Notes under the pieces: model-generated
What the model saw: the letters and a program-made list of their open reading frames with translations, nothing else
Databases searched by the model: none
Told to the model about the DNA's origin: nothing
Part shown: positions 7,647-14,044 of the stretch, piece after piece
How the letters are laid out: every line of letters starts with the position of its first letter
Numbering within the stretch: position 1 is the first letter of the stretch
Made by a program: the position numbers and the translations under genes
Assembly (NCBI GenBank): GCA_002841605.1
Contig: PHAF01000019.1
Location: 1-17,791 of the forward strand
Reading direction: 5' to 3'
DNA: 17,791 nt
From: Firmicutes bacterium HGW-Firmicutes-10
Lineage (GTDB): Bacteria; Bacillota_I; Bacilli_A; Erysipelotrichales; Erysipelotrichaceae

Positions 7647-7675
7647 ATCATATCAGACAGTTATTCATTAATCAA
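7647..7675 (-). promoter_or_regulatory. Promoter of small RNA B
   Basis: Minus strand TTGATT (7670-7675), 17-bp spacer, TATGAT (7647-7652). The hexamers and spacing fit sigma-A, and the start would fall at the first bases of the hairpin. Confidence 0.65.
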
Positions 7676-7706
7676 TATTATAAATGCATAAAAATATCAA
7701 ATAAAT

Positions 7707-7736
7707 AAAAAATGACACCTCGCGGTGTCACTTTTT
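7707..7736. terminator. Bidirectional terminator (small RNA A and ABC operon)
   Basis: Stem TGACACC (7713-7719) with GGTGTCA (7724-7730), 4-nt loop. On the minus strand it is followed by TTTTTTATTTATTT and ends small RNA A. On the plus strand it is followed by CTTTTT and can end read-through from the ABC permease gene. Confidence 0.85.
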
Positions 7737-7772
7737 GGGTACTGTAATCATCCTTGGGGGAAAGATAACTAC
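7707..7772 (-). ncRNA. Predicted small RNA A with C-rich loop
   Basis: A second minus-strand unit of the same design. Promoter at 7779-7807 and expected start near 7772. A 9-bp hairpin pairs GTAGTTATC (7772-7764) with GATGATTAC (7752-7744), with two G-U pairs. Its 11-nt loop is TTTCCCCCAAG. A 13-nt A-rich linker and a terminator ending near 7707 follow. Total about 66 nt. The stem sequence differs completely from that of small RNA B, while the layout (5'-terminal stem, C-run loop, terminator) is kept. That argues for paired function and not simple recent duplication. No open reading frame of meaningful length is present. A role in blocking Shine-Dalgarno sequences is an inference from the loop. 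Confidence 0.6.
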
Positions 7773-7778
7773 ATTTGT

Positions 7779-7807
7779 ATATTAGCATGAGTTAAACGAT
7801 TTATCAA
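7779..7807 (-). promoter_or_regulatory. Promoter of small RNA A
   Basis: Minus strand TTGATA (7802-7807), 17-bp spacer, extended -10 TGC-TAATAT (hexamer 7779-7784). Transcription would start about 7 nt on, at the first base of the hairpin. Confidence 0.7.
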
Positions 7808-8081
7808 GCAAAAAACACTTTGAAAATCAAAGAAATAATCAAATTTTGAAACTTCTTTTTGTGAATATTTTGACTACACCATTTATGCAGAATATTTCTT
7901 TTTTAATGAATAATAATTCCTAATTACATTCATATTTTACGTTTATTTTAACACTGAAAATCTGTGAATTCACCTGTTTCTGAATACTAAGCGTTTGTTT
8001 TTTTGATAACGCTAAAATTGAACATCAAAAAGTTATGAATGTTTGCATGCAAATTGTTTTTTTGTGAATACGTTAATTACC
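7808..8081. other. AT-rich intergenic stretch with short palindromes
   Basis: No coding frame with a binding site is seen. The stretch is clearly more AT-rich than its surroundings. It contains a 10-bp palindrome GTGAATTCAC (7964-7973), a 12-bp palindrome TTTGCATGCAAA (8042-8053), an AGCGTT/AACGCT inverted pair (7990-7995 with 8008-8013), and TTGTGAATA twice (near 7858 and 8062). These may be regulator sites upstream of pepF, but none can be assigned. Confidence 0.4.
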
Positions 8082-8109
8082 ATGATTCTTTTAAAAACCG
8101 ATGTATAAT
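8082..8109 (+). promoter_or_regulatory. Promoter of pepF
   Basis: Perfect -10 TATAAT (8104-8109), 16 bp after a weak ATGATT (8082-8087). The start of transcription would be near 8116, followed at once by the GGAGG site at 8120-8124. Confidence 0.6.
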
Positions 8110-8129
8110 AGATATATCTGGAGGAAATT

Positions 8130-9938
8130 ATGACAAAGAAACTATTAACAAGAAGTGAAGTCAATGTTTTGGATACCTGGGACTTAAATCCGTTGTTTAC
8201 CAGTGACGAAGAATTTGAAATCGCACTAAAAGAGGTCAGTCAACTGGCCTTAGACATCGAATCCACGTACAAAGATCATTTGGATACCCCTGATTCGATC
8301 AACGCCTGTCTTGATCAGTTCAAAGTATTAATGGAAAAAGCTTACCGGGTAGCTACCTATGCTTCCCTGTATGTCAGTGAAGATCAAACAAATAGTACAA
8401 ATGTACAACGTCAGATGAAGGTCGGCCAAGCGATGAGCGTCTTTGGTTCAAAGGTCAGCTTCATCTCCTCACAAATCTCACAGGCAGATCCGGAAGTGTT
8501 AGTCCTGGCTAAGGCACAAAGTGCAGAAAATGCACATTATCTAGAAGAAATTTTGCGTGAAAAACCGTACATGCTCCACCCGGAAGTTGAAAGTGTGTTA
8601 TCCTCCCTTTCACCGGTCTTAGGTGCACCGTATCAGATATACAACCGCGCCAAACTAGCCGATATGGACTTTGGAACTTTTTCGGCTCATGATAAAGAAC
8701 ATCCCCTCAGCTTCGTCCTTTTTGAAAACGAATGGGAATTTGAAACCGACACCGAAACACGCAGAGCAGCGTTTGAGGCATTCAGTAAAAAACTGAAACA
8801 ATATCAACATACCATCAGTGCGGCTTATCAGACTCAAATCCAAAAAGAAAAAATCATGGCTTCCTTGCGTGGTTTTGAATCCGTAATAGACAGTTTACTC
8901 TTTGATCAGGAAGTCGATCAAAACTTATACAACCGTCAAATTGATGTCATCATGGAAAAACTGGCACCGCACATGCGTAAATATGCCAAACTTCTTCAAC
9001 GCATCCATAATCTAGATCGCATGACTTTCGCCGATTTGAAACTGGCGGTCGATCCGGATTTTGAACCGGAAATCACGATTGAGCAATCCAAAGAATACAT
9101 ATTGGAAGGATTATCTGTATTGGGCAGTGAATATACCGATATGGTCAAACGCGCCTATGATGAACGTTGGATCGACTTTGTTCAAAACATCGGAAAATCC
9201 ACCGGCGCCTTCTGTTCATCTCCCTATGGCATTCATCCATTCATCCTCATCAGCTGGACCGAGCGGATGCGCGAGTGTTTTGTGCTAGCCCATGAACTTG
9301 GTCATGCCGGACATTTCTTTATGGCTCAACAAGCCCAAAATATCCTCAATACCCGCCCATCCCTGTATTTCATCGAAGCACCGTCGACCATGAATGAAAT
9401 GTTGATGGCCAATCACTTGATGAAAACCTCGCAAGACCCCCGTATGAAACGTTGGGTGCTCTCTACGATGATCAGCCGTACCTATTATCATAATTTCGTA
9501 ACTCACTTACTGGAAGCCGCGTATCAGCGTGAAGTCTACCGGATCATCGATCAAGGCGGATCGGTCGTCGCATCGACCTTAAGCAAAATCAAAAAAGATG
9601 TTTTGACGAAGTTCTGGGGCGATACCGTTGAAATTATTGACGGATCCGAACTGACCTGGATGAGACAACCGCATTACTACATGGGATTGTATCCATACAC
9701 ATACAGTGCCGGGTTGACCGTCGCCACTGAAGTCAGTCGTCGTCTGTTAGAAGATCCTTCGGCGATTGAAGACTGGAAGAATGTTCTTAGAGCCGGCGGC
9801 ACTAAATCTCCGGTCGAACTGGCTCAAATGGCAAAAGTCGACATAACGACCGATCAGCCGTTGCTTAACACCATCAAACACATCGGAGATATGATCGATC
9901 AAATCATCGAACTGACCGATCAAATCGAAGAAGCATAA
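8130..9938 (+). CDS. pepF: Oligoendopeptidase F (M3B zinc peptidase)
   Basis: A 602-residue cytoplasmic peptidase that degrades oligopeptides, normal length for PepF (about 600). The N-terminal helical part carries the family opening, with W-D-L-N-P-L-F near residues 17-23. The catalytic site is H388-E-L-G-H392, within F-V-L-A-H-E-L-G-H-A-G-H. The third zinc ligand is E416 in F-I-E-A-P-S-T-M-N-E, 28 residues downstream, as in the M3 family. The conserved C-terminal Y-Y-M-G-L-Y-P-Y-T-Y-S-A-G-L segment that lines the substrate cleft is present. There is no signal peptide. GGAGG lies 5 nt before the ATG, and the gene has its own promoter and terminator, so it is monocistronic. Relatives act in peptide nutrition, pheromone turnover and protein recycling; which applies here cannot be read. 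Confidence 0.95.
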   Translation: MTKKLLTRSEVNVLDTWDLNPLFTSDEEFEIALKEVSQLALDIESTYKDHLDTPDSINACLDQFKVLMEKAYRVATYASLYVSEDQTNSTNVQRQMKVGQAMSVFGSKVSFISSQISQADPEVLVLAKAQSAENAHYLEEILREKPYMLHPEVESVLSSLSPVLGAPYQIYNRAKLADMDFGTFSAHDKEHPLSFVLFENEWEFETDTETRRAAFEAFSKKLKQYQHTISAAYQTQIQKEKIMASLRGFESVIDSLLFDQEVDQNLYNRQIDVIMEKLAPHMRKYAKLLQRIHNLDRMTFADLKLAVDPDFEPEITIEQSKEYILEGLSVLGSEYTDMVKRAYDERWIDFVQNIGKSTGAFCSSPYGIHPFILISWTERMRECFVLAHELGHAGHFFMAQQAQNILNTRPSLYFIEAPSTMNEMLMANHLMKTSQDPRMKRWVLSTMISRTYYHNFVTHLLEAAYQREVYRIIDQGGSVVASTLSKIKKDVLTKFWGDTVEIIDGSELTWMRQPHYYMGLYPYTYSAGLTVATEVSRRLLEDPSAIEDWKNVLRAGGTKSPVELAQMAKVDITTDQPLLNTIKHIGDMIDQIIELTDQIEEA

Positions 9939-9963
9939 AAAAGGCGCACCGCAAGGTGCGCTT
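9939..9963. terminator. Bidirectional terminator between pepF and the tetR operon
   Basis: Stem GCGCACC (9944-9950) with GGTGCGC (9955-9961), 4-nt loop. The T tract is stronger on the minus strand (CCTTTTTT), where it ends the TetR operon. On the plus strand it has AAAAAA before and TTT after the stem. Confidence 0.85.
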
Positions 9964-10563
9964 TCATGTCGCGTTTTTACTGACAAAATTCTGAATGTGC
10001 TTCATCAGCCACATCGCTACTTCCGAATCATAACGTTGATACTTATTCATCAACAGAAACACCGGGCCATAGAAATCCAGAGCAACTGCACCGGGATCCG
10101 CAACTCGGATCCACCCCTGATTCATCAGATGTTTAAAAAGATTTGTCTGATGTTCAATCGCCGCATCGATAAACAATTGCCGATACATATCACCGATGGC
10201 CGGTGTATTGAACTGCTCGATCATCAACATCTGCCGAAATTTCGACATATAATCATCCTCAACGTAAAACTTATAGATCGAAGTCGTAACCAAGAGCAAT
10301 TGCTCGATTGAAATGCCTTCATACGGCTTAAAATCACCTTTTAAAGTGTCTTGCATGTTGATTGCCTTATAGCTTTCCAATGCACGCTGCTGACACACCG
10401 CAACGATGGTATCGAAGATATCCTGCTTGTTGGCAAAGTGATTGTATAGGGAACTTTCCTTTATACCGACTGCCCGCGAAATATCGCGAACCGAAACGGA
10501 ACCGTATCCACGTGTGGAAAACAAACACAAGGCCTCGTAAATGATTTTCTCCTTGGTCGTCAA
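9964..10563 (-). CDS. TetR/AcrR family transcriptional regulator
   Basis: A 199-residue regulator. The N-terminal helix-turn-helix is intact (T-K-E-K-I-I-Y-E-A-L-x-L-F-S-x-x-G-Y, then S-V-R-D-I-S-x-A-V-G-I-K-E-S-S-L-Y-N-H-F). The C-terminal ligand-binding domain is divergent, as usual. The start is uncertain and non-ATG. TTG at 10572 would overlap the upstream gene by 4 nt but has no spacing from AAAGGGG. TTG at 10563 has 9 nt spacing and gives the typical M-T-T-K-E-K start, so I use it. The gene is third in the operon and sits behind a promoter bearing two matching palindromes, so it very probably represses its own operon. The inducing ligand is unknown; the adjacent flavoprotein suggests a redox-active or electrophilic compound. 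Confidence 0.9.
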   Translation of the reverse strand: MTTKEKIIYEALCLFSTRGYGSVSVRDISRAVGIKESSLYNHFANKQDIFDTIVAVCQQRALESYKAINMQDTLKGDFKPYEGISIEQLLLVTTSIYKFYVEDDYMSKFRQMLMIEQFNTPAIGDMYRQLFIDAAIEHQTNLFKHLMNQGWIRVADPGAVALDFYGPVFLLMNKYQRYDSEVAMWLMKHIQNFVSKNAT

Positions 10564-10568
10564 ATCGA

Positions 10569-11315
10569 TCAACCCCTTTCAGCTGTCGATTCAAGTGTAT
10601 CACGCCAGGGCTTTTTTGATAAGAAATATCCCGAGTTTTTCCAGAATTCATGATCTAACACGTTCCATTCCGGATGTCCTTTTTTCATCATTTTCATCAG
10701 ATTGAACAGAAAGCGGGTCTTCATTGTCGGGTTCAACTGAGCCCTTTTTCTCAGTGATTTTGACAGCTTGCGAGCCATCACACTTGTCTTCTTATCGATT
10801 TCTACCCTGATCTTCGGTGGAATTTCGTCGTAAGATGAAGCCATGACTGCTTGATTGAGTGAGTAAACCCGCTTCAATCCCCACCAAGTCAAATTCGTAC
10901 AAATCGTTGAAGAAGTACTCTTCATCCCGGCTCCAGCCGCAGTGACCACACTTAAGCCAATCTTCTTAAACATCGCCTCATGAGGACGGTGGGACATCCA
11001 TTGATAACCAAAGTGATCCAACAAGGCTTTCAACTGACCGCTGACATCAAATACGTAAACGGGTGATGTAATGATGATCAGATCAGCCTCCAACATGGCC
11101 TGATGGATCTTTTCAACGCTGGACGAGTGCGGACAACGATTCTCACCGTTATAAATACACTGATAACAACCTGCACAGAAGTTGGGCATATCTTTGGGCA
11201 AGAAAAACTCTGTTATTTCATTATCTAAATTTTGATCCAGTTTCGAAAGGATCATGTGCGTAATGTGATACGTACTACCCTTGCGCATCGATCCGTTGAT
11301 CAGACATGTTTTCAT
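10569..11315 (-). CDS. NADPH-dependent FMN reductase / iron-sulfur flavoprotein-like protein
   Basis: A 248-residue flavodoxin-fold protein. The N-terminal phosphate-binding loop I-N-G-S-M-R-K-G-S-T (6-15) fits FMN binding. A compact cysteine cluster C47-x2-C50-x2-C53-x7-C61 follows; this spacing matches the [4Fe-4S] motif of archaeal and clostridial iron-sulfur flavoproteins. The S-P-V-Y-V-F-D-V-S-G-Q-L-K-A-L-L-D segment near 95-111 is the flavin-site loop of this family. A basic, helical C-terminal extension of about 60 residues is less usual. The probable role is electron transfer to, or reduction of, a small oxidised compound. GGAGG lies 4 nt before the ATG. The start overlaps the upstream membrane-protein gene by 4 nt (ATGA), and the stop touches the tetR start. 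The metal cluster is inferred from the cysteines only. Confidence 0.85.
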   Translation of the reverse strand: MKTCLINGSMRKGSTYHITHMILSKLDQNLDNEITEFFLPKDMPNFCAGCYQCIYNGENRCPHSSSVEKIHQAMLEADLIIITSPVYVFDVSGQLKALLDHFGYQWMSHRPHEAMFKKIGLSVVTAAGAGMKSTSSTICTNLTWWGLKRVYSLNQAVMASSYDEIPPKIRVEIDKKTSVMARKLSKSLRKRAQLNPTMKTRFLFNLMKMMKKGHPEWNVLDHEFWKNSGYFLSKKPWRDTLESTAERG

Positions 11316-11701
11316 AAAACCTCCGACATAAACGCCATGAAGCGAAATGTTTCCATCAAAATCAACTTAAACATAAAAATCGCAAATACAGAAATAAACA
11401 GCGGCCTTTTTGAAAAGCGTTTACTAAATAAAGCAATCAGGCCGATCAATAAAATCGAAACCCCGCACAATGAGAACAGAGTGGACTGCCATCCGGTAGA
11501 AGCAATGACGGAATCACTGCTGAAACCATACCCGTCACGTAGCGCAACCAAGATACACAACAACAATCCTGAAAATATCAAAACAGATAACGGCTTACCC
11601 CAATGGACTGGATTTTTACGAATCACAGAAACAGCATAAGCAATCAGCAGAATTGCAAGTATGCCCGAAGATATTGATGTCAGACTTAGATATTTCACCA
11701 T
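11312..11701 (-). CDS. Small four-helix membrane protein of unknown function
   Basis: A 129-residue protein with four hydrophobic segments (about 8-28, 37-54, 73-92 and 99-119), giving an integral membrane protein with very short loops. I recognise no family motif. The longest frame starts at 11713, but that ATG is part of the ATGGAGG ribosome binding site. The ATG at 11701 has 5 nt spacing from GGAGG and is the start. It is the first gene of the TetR-controlled operon and overlaps the flavoprotein gene by 4 nt. By position it may be the transporter or membrane partner of the flavoprotein (export of a toxic compound or membrane electron transfer), but the sequence alone does not show this. 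Confidence 0.75.
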   Translation of the reverse strand: MVKYLSLTSISSGILAILLIAYAVSVIRKNPVHWGKPLSVLIFSGLLLCILVALRDGYGFSSDSVIASTGWQSTLFSLCGVSILLIGLIALFSKRFSKRPLFISVFAIFMFKLILMETFRFMAFMSEVL

Positions 11702-11714
11702 AAGAACCTCCATG

Positions 11715-11730
11715 ACTAACGATTGTTAGT
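11715..11730. promoter_or_regulatory. TetR-type operator O1
   Basis: ACTAACGATTGTTAGT, with perfect 6-bp arms ACTAAC/GTTAGT and a GATT centre. It lies just after the expected start of transcription and before the GGAGG site at 11707-11711. It is the exact reverse complement of O2, 32 bp away centre to centre (about three helical turns). Confidence 0.85.
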
Positions 11731-11740
11731 TTACGAGATT

Positions 11741-11769
11741 ATTCTAACTAACAATCGTTAGTTTGTCAA
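11741..11769 (-). promoter_or_regulatory. Promoter of the membrane protein-flavoprotein-tetR operon
   Basis: Minus strand perfect TTGACA (11764-11769), 17-bp spacer, TAGAAT (11741-11746). Sixteen of the 17 spacer bases are operator O2, so bound repressor would exclude RNA polymerase. Confidence 0.85.
11747..11762. promoter_or_regulatory. TetR-type operator O2, inside the promoter spacer
   Basis: ACTAACAATCGTTAGT, exact reverse complement of O1. It fills the space between -35 and -10 of the operon promoter, a classic repression site. Confidence 0.85.
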
Positions 11770-11784
11770 CTGTTTTTTTGACAT

Positions 11785-11811
11785 AAAAATAAAAAGTCCG
11801 CATTGCGGACA
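11785..11811 (-). terminator. Terminator of the two-component operon
   Basis: Stem GTCCGC (11796-11801) with GCGGAC (11805-11810), 3-nt loop. On the minus strand TTTTTATTTTT follows. It lies directly after the histidine kinase stop and before the TetR-operon promoter, insulating the two. Confidence 0.85.
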
Positions 11812-11814
11812 AAT

Positions 11815-13191
11815 TTATGGTAAGCGTATTTCAAATGTACAACCTTGTTTTTCTCTGTTGATGCAACGAATGGACCCGCCATGAGCTTCAACAGCTTTTT
11901 TTGCTATCGCAAGACCCAATCCTGAACCCCCGGAGGGTGAAACATAGCGATCAAAAATACCTTCAAGCATTTCAGGGTCGACACCGATGCCGTCATCACT
12001 TATGCATATCACCCAAGCATTCTCATCTTGATAAGATTCGATCATGATGGTCAATGGGGGGTGATTGTGACGCATGGTATTATCCAATAAATTAAAGATG
12101 ACTCTTTCTAACCAGAAGACATCCACAGACTTAATCAACCGCTCTTCACTGATCAAAACCTGATAATCATATCCTCCTTGCTCAAACACACCGATTTGCG
12201 TTGCTATCCGTTTCCTGAGCCATTCAAACACCTCGACTTCGGTCAACGATAAACGAAAATCCACGCTTTGCAATCGAGAAAGATCAAAAAGTTGATCGAT
12301 CAGATCCTTGGCTAGAAGACCATGATTTTCAATCATAGAGGCATATTTGAAACTTTGCTCAGATGTCAGTTCAGGACTTTTCAAAAGCGATGAACATCCC
12401 AGGATGACCGATAGCGGATTACGCAAATCATGCGATATATCGAGGATCAGCTGTTGCCGGTGTTGCTCGGAAGAAATCAGTTTCTGTTGTTTGGATTCGA
12501 CTTGAGCAGCCATCTGATTGAACAACTCCGCGACATCGGTAAACTCCTTAGAGGCACTCATCTCAACTCGATGGTCATAATGTCCTTCTTTGATTTGAGA
12601 CACCGCTGACTTTAACGTCTTAAGTGGACGGATAAACTGATAAGAAGTGAACTTTGACAAAAGAAATACACTGAGCGATATAAACAATATCAACGCAATG
12701 CTCGCTGCTGCTATTGCACTCCACACGGCTTCACGATCAACAGATACATAGTTAAGATTTCTGACAATGCCAAACTCTATTCGCAACGATGTCGGAAAGA
12801 CAACGATTACCCAGCCACGTTTCAGATTTGAGTACGATACATTGATATTGTATGGCACCCCGCCTTTCTGGGATTCCGTCAGAAACTTTGTCCAACTTTG
12901 AGTATCGAAAGTTCTTGTTTTAAAAGGATCGATTCCCCTTAAATGTTCAACCTGAAGTTCTTCACTCACAAAATAAATCCCACCATTGACCGATGCGATT
13001 TCACTGAGTAAATCGATATCGAAATCTCTGTCAACGACCATCTGGGCGTTATACTTATCTTTGACTAAATTGCCCGCCAATACATGATTGGCAAAATCAA
13101 TCACACCCATAAACAATAGCATCGATAAAACGATCAATAGAATGACAAATATATAATTAATAATCAGTTGCCGCAACACATTGTTTTTCAT
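11815..13191 (-). CDS. Membrane sensor histidine kinase
   Basis: A 458-residue sensor with the classic layout: membrane segment 1 at about 9-31, an extracytoplasmic domain at about 32-155, and membrane segment 2 at about 156-180. A HAMP linker (about 182-235) is followed by HisKA with phospho-acceptor H254 (D-I-S-H-D-L-R-N-P-L) and HATPase_c. The ATPase has N-box N-L-L-D-N (367-371), G1 D-D-G-I-G (399-403) and G2 G-S-G-L-G-L-A (422-428). All catalytic motifs are intact. The sensor domain shows no recognisable fold motif, so the signal is unknown. The ATG overlaps the stop of the response-regulator gene by 4 nt, so the pair is co-translated. It phosphorylates the regulator encoded just upstream. 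Confidence 0.95.
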   Translation of the reverse strand: MKNNVLRQLIINYIFVILLIVLSMLLFMGVIDFANHVLAGNLVKDKYNAQMVVDRDFDIDLLSEIASVNGGIYFVSEELQVEHLRGIDPFKTRTFDTQSWTKFLTESQKGGVPYNINVSYSNLKRGWVIVVFPTSLRIEFGIVRNLNYVSVDREAVWSAIAAASIALILFISLSVFLLSKFTSYQFIRPLKTLKSAVSQIKEGHYDHRVEMSASKEFTDVAELFNQMAAQVESKQQKLISSEQHRQQLILDISHDLRNPLSVILGCSSLLKSPELTSEQSFKYASMIENHGLLAKDLIDQLFDLSRLQSVDFRLSLTEVEVFEWLRKRIATQIGVFEQGGYDYQVLISEERLIKSVDVFWLERVIFNLLDNTMRHNHPPLTIMIESYQDENAWVICISDDGIGVDPEMLEGIFDRYVSPSGGSGLGLAIAKKAVEAHGGSIRCINREKQGCTFEIRLP

Positions 13192-13880
13192 TGACCGCTA
13201 CCCGCCTTTTTAAAGCGATAACCTATCCCAAAAACCGTTTGAATATATTGCGGATTTTTGGGTTGCTCTTCGATAAGCTTGCGTAAATGACTGATATGCA
13301 CCATCACCGTATTATCATCAGAATAAGCATCCTGCTGCCAAATAGCCTCATATAGCTGTGCTTTGGTGAAGACTTGCCCCGGATGTTCCATAAAATACTT
13401 CAACAACAAATACTCCTTGGTATTTAATTCCAACGGTTGACCATCCAGCATGATCTGACAGGCAATCGCATCCAAAGAGAGTTTGCCGATTACGACTGTT
13501 TTATGCTGATGCTGACTGACATAAGCGCTTCGACGGCCAATAGCCTCCACTCTCGCCAACAACTCAGCCATCGCAAAAGGTTTCACCAGATAATCATCGG
13601 CACCCAGACCAAAACCAAGGACTTTATCCATCTCTTCACCGCGAGCAGTCAAAAACAGAAAAGGTACCATAGAAAACTGGCGGATTTGACGCAGCAAATT
13701 CAAACCATCCAAACGAGGCATCATGATATCGCAAATAATCATATCAAATGCTTGTTCTTTGATCATTTCCAGCGCTTTTAAACCATCCGCAGCACTAGCG
13801 ACCGTGTGATTGGCCTTTGTCAATTCGATTTCTAACAAATATCGAAGATCTTGTTCGTCATCCACGACCAGTATGTTCAT
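13188..13880 (-). CDS. OmpR/PhoB family response regulator
   Basis: A 230-residue regulator. The receiver domain has the acid pair D8-D9 (V-V-D-D-E), phospho-acceptor D51 (I-I-C-D-I-M-M-P), T78 and K100 (Y-L-V-K-P). The C-terminal winged helix (about 133-227) has the usual E-Y-L-L-L, V-x-V-H-I-S-H-L-R-K-L and G-I-G-Y-R-F motifs. The frame is open from ATG 13910, but that ATG overlaps the promoter -10 box (13909-13914) and cannot be transcribed as a start. ATG 13880 follows AGGGGGCG at normal spacing and gives the canonical M-N-I-L-V-V-D-D-E. Members bind tandem direct repeats with about 11-bp period as dimers. Exactly such repeats lie upstream at 13952-13981, between this gene and the divergent operon. 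Confidence 0.95.
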   Translation of the reverse strand: MNILVVDDEQDLRYLLEIELTKANHTVASAADGLKALEMIKEQAFDMIICDIMMPRLDGLNLLRQIRQFSMVPFLFLTARGEEMDKVLGFGLGADDYLVKPFAMAELLARVEAIGRRSAYVSQHQHKTVVIGKLSLDAIACQIMLDGQPLELNTKEYLLLKYFMEHPGQVFTKAQLYEAIWQQDAYSDDNTVMVHISHLRKLIEEQPKNPQYIQTVFGIGYRFKKAGSGQ

Positions 13881-13908
13881 ATCTTCGCCCCCTGACCTTA
13901 TTGACCTC

Positions 13909-13937
13909 ATTATATGTCAATCAAATAAGCTATTCAA
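13909..13937 (-). promoter_or_regulatory. Promoter of the two-component operon
   Basis: Minus strand TTGAAT (13932-13937), 17-bp spacer, perfect TATAAT (13909-13914). Start of transcription near 13902, giving a leader of about 22 nt. Confidence 0.75.
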
Positions 13938-13951
13938 TAAAGTCGGAATCA

Positions 13952-13981
13952 ATTAAGAAATGTTTAAGAATTTTCTAAGAA
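13952..13981 (+). promoter_or_regulatory. Three 11-bp-phased direct repeats, probable response-regulator site
   Basis: ATTAAG-N5-TTTAAG-N5-TCTAAG: the core TAAGAA starts at 13954, 13965 and 13976, an exact 11-bp period. A further TTAAGAA sits at 13998-14004, 23 bp on. The 11-bp period is typical of OmpR/PhoB-family sites, and the sequence resembles the published CiaR consensus (NTTAAG-N5-WTTAAG). It lies about 15 bp behind the -35 of the regulator's own promoter and about 10 bp before the weak -35 of the divergent operon. Confidence 0.7.
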
Positions 13982-13990
13982 ATGCCCCCC

Positions 13991-14018
13991 TTTCCACTTA
14001 AGAAGCTTGTCTTACAAT
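13991..14018 (+). promoter_or_regulatory. Promoter of the methyltransferase/serine hydrolase operon
   Basis: TACAAT (14013-14018), 16 bp after TTTCCA (13991-13996). The poor -35, placed just after the phased repeats, is what an activator-dependent promoter would look like. Confidence 0.5.
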
Positions 14019-14044
14019 GGTTAAGTACAAAGGAGGGATTACCC

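Noticed and set aside
7585..7760. Plus-strand reading of the same hairpins, giving G-rich (GGGGGGG, GGGGG) loops, G-quadruplexes or a riboswitch before pepF
   Set aside because: On the plus strand the terminator-like hairpins precede the G-run hairpins and lack good promoters; a single G-run each cannot make a quadruplex. The promoter-hairpin-terminator order only makes sense on the minus strand.
13880..13910. Response-regulator start at ATG 13910, with 10 extra residues
   Set aside because: The ATG overlaps the TATAAT -10 box at 13909-13914 and would lie upstream of the transcript start; ATG 13880 has a binding site and the canonical receiver N-terminus.
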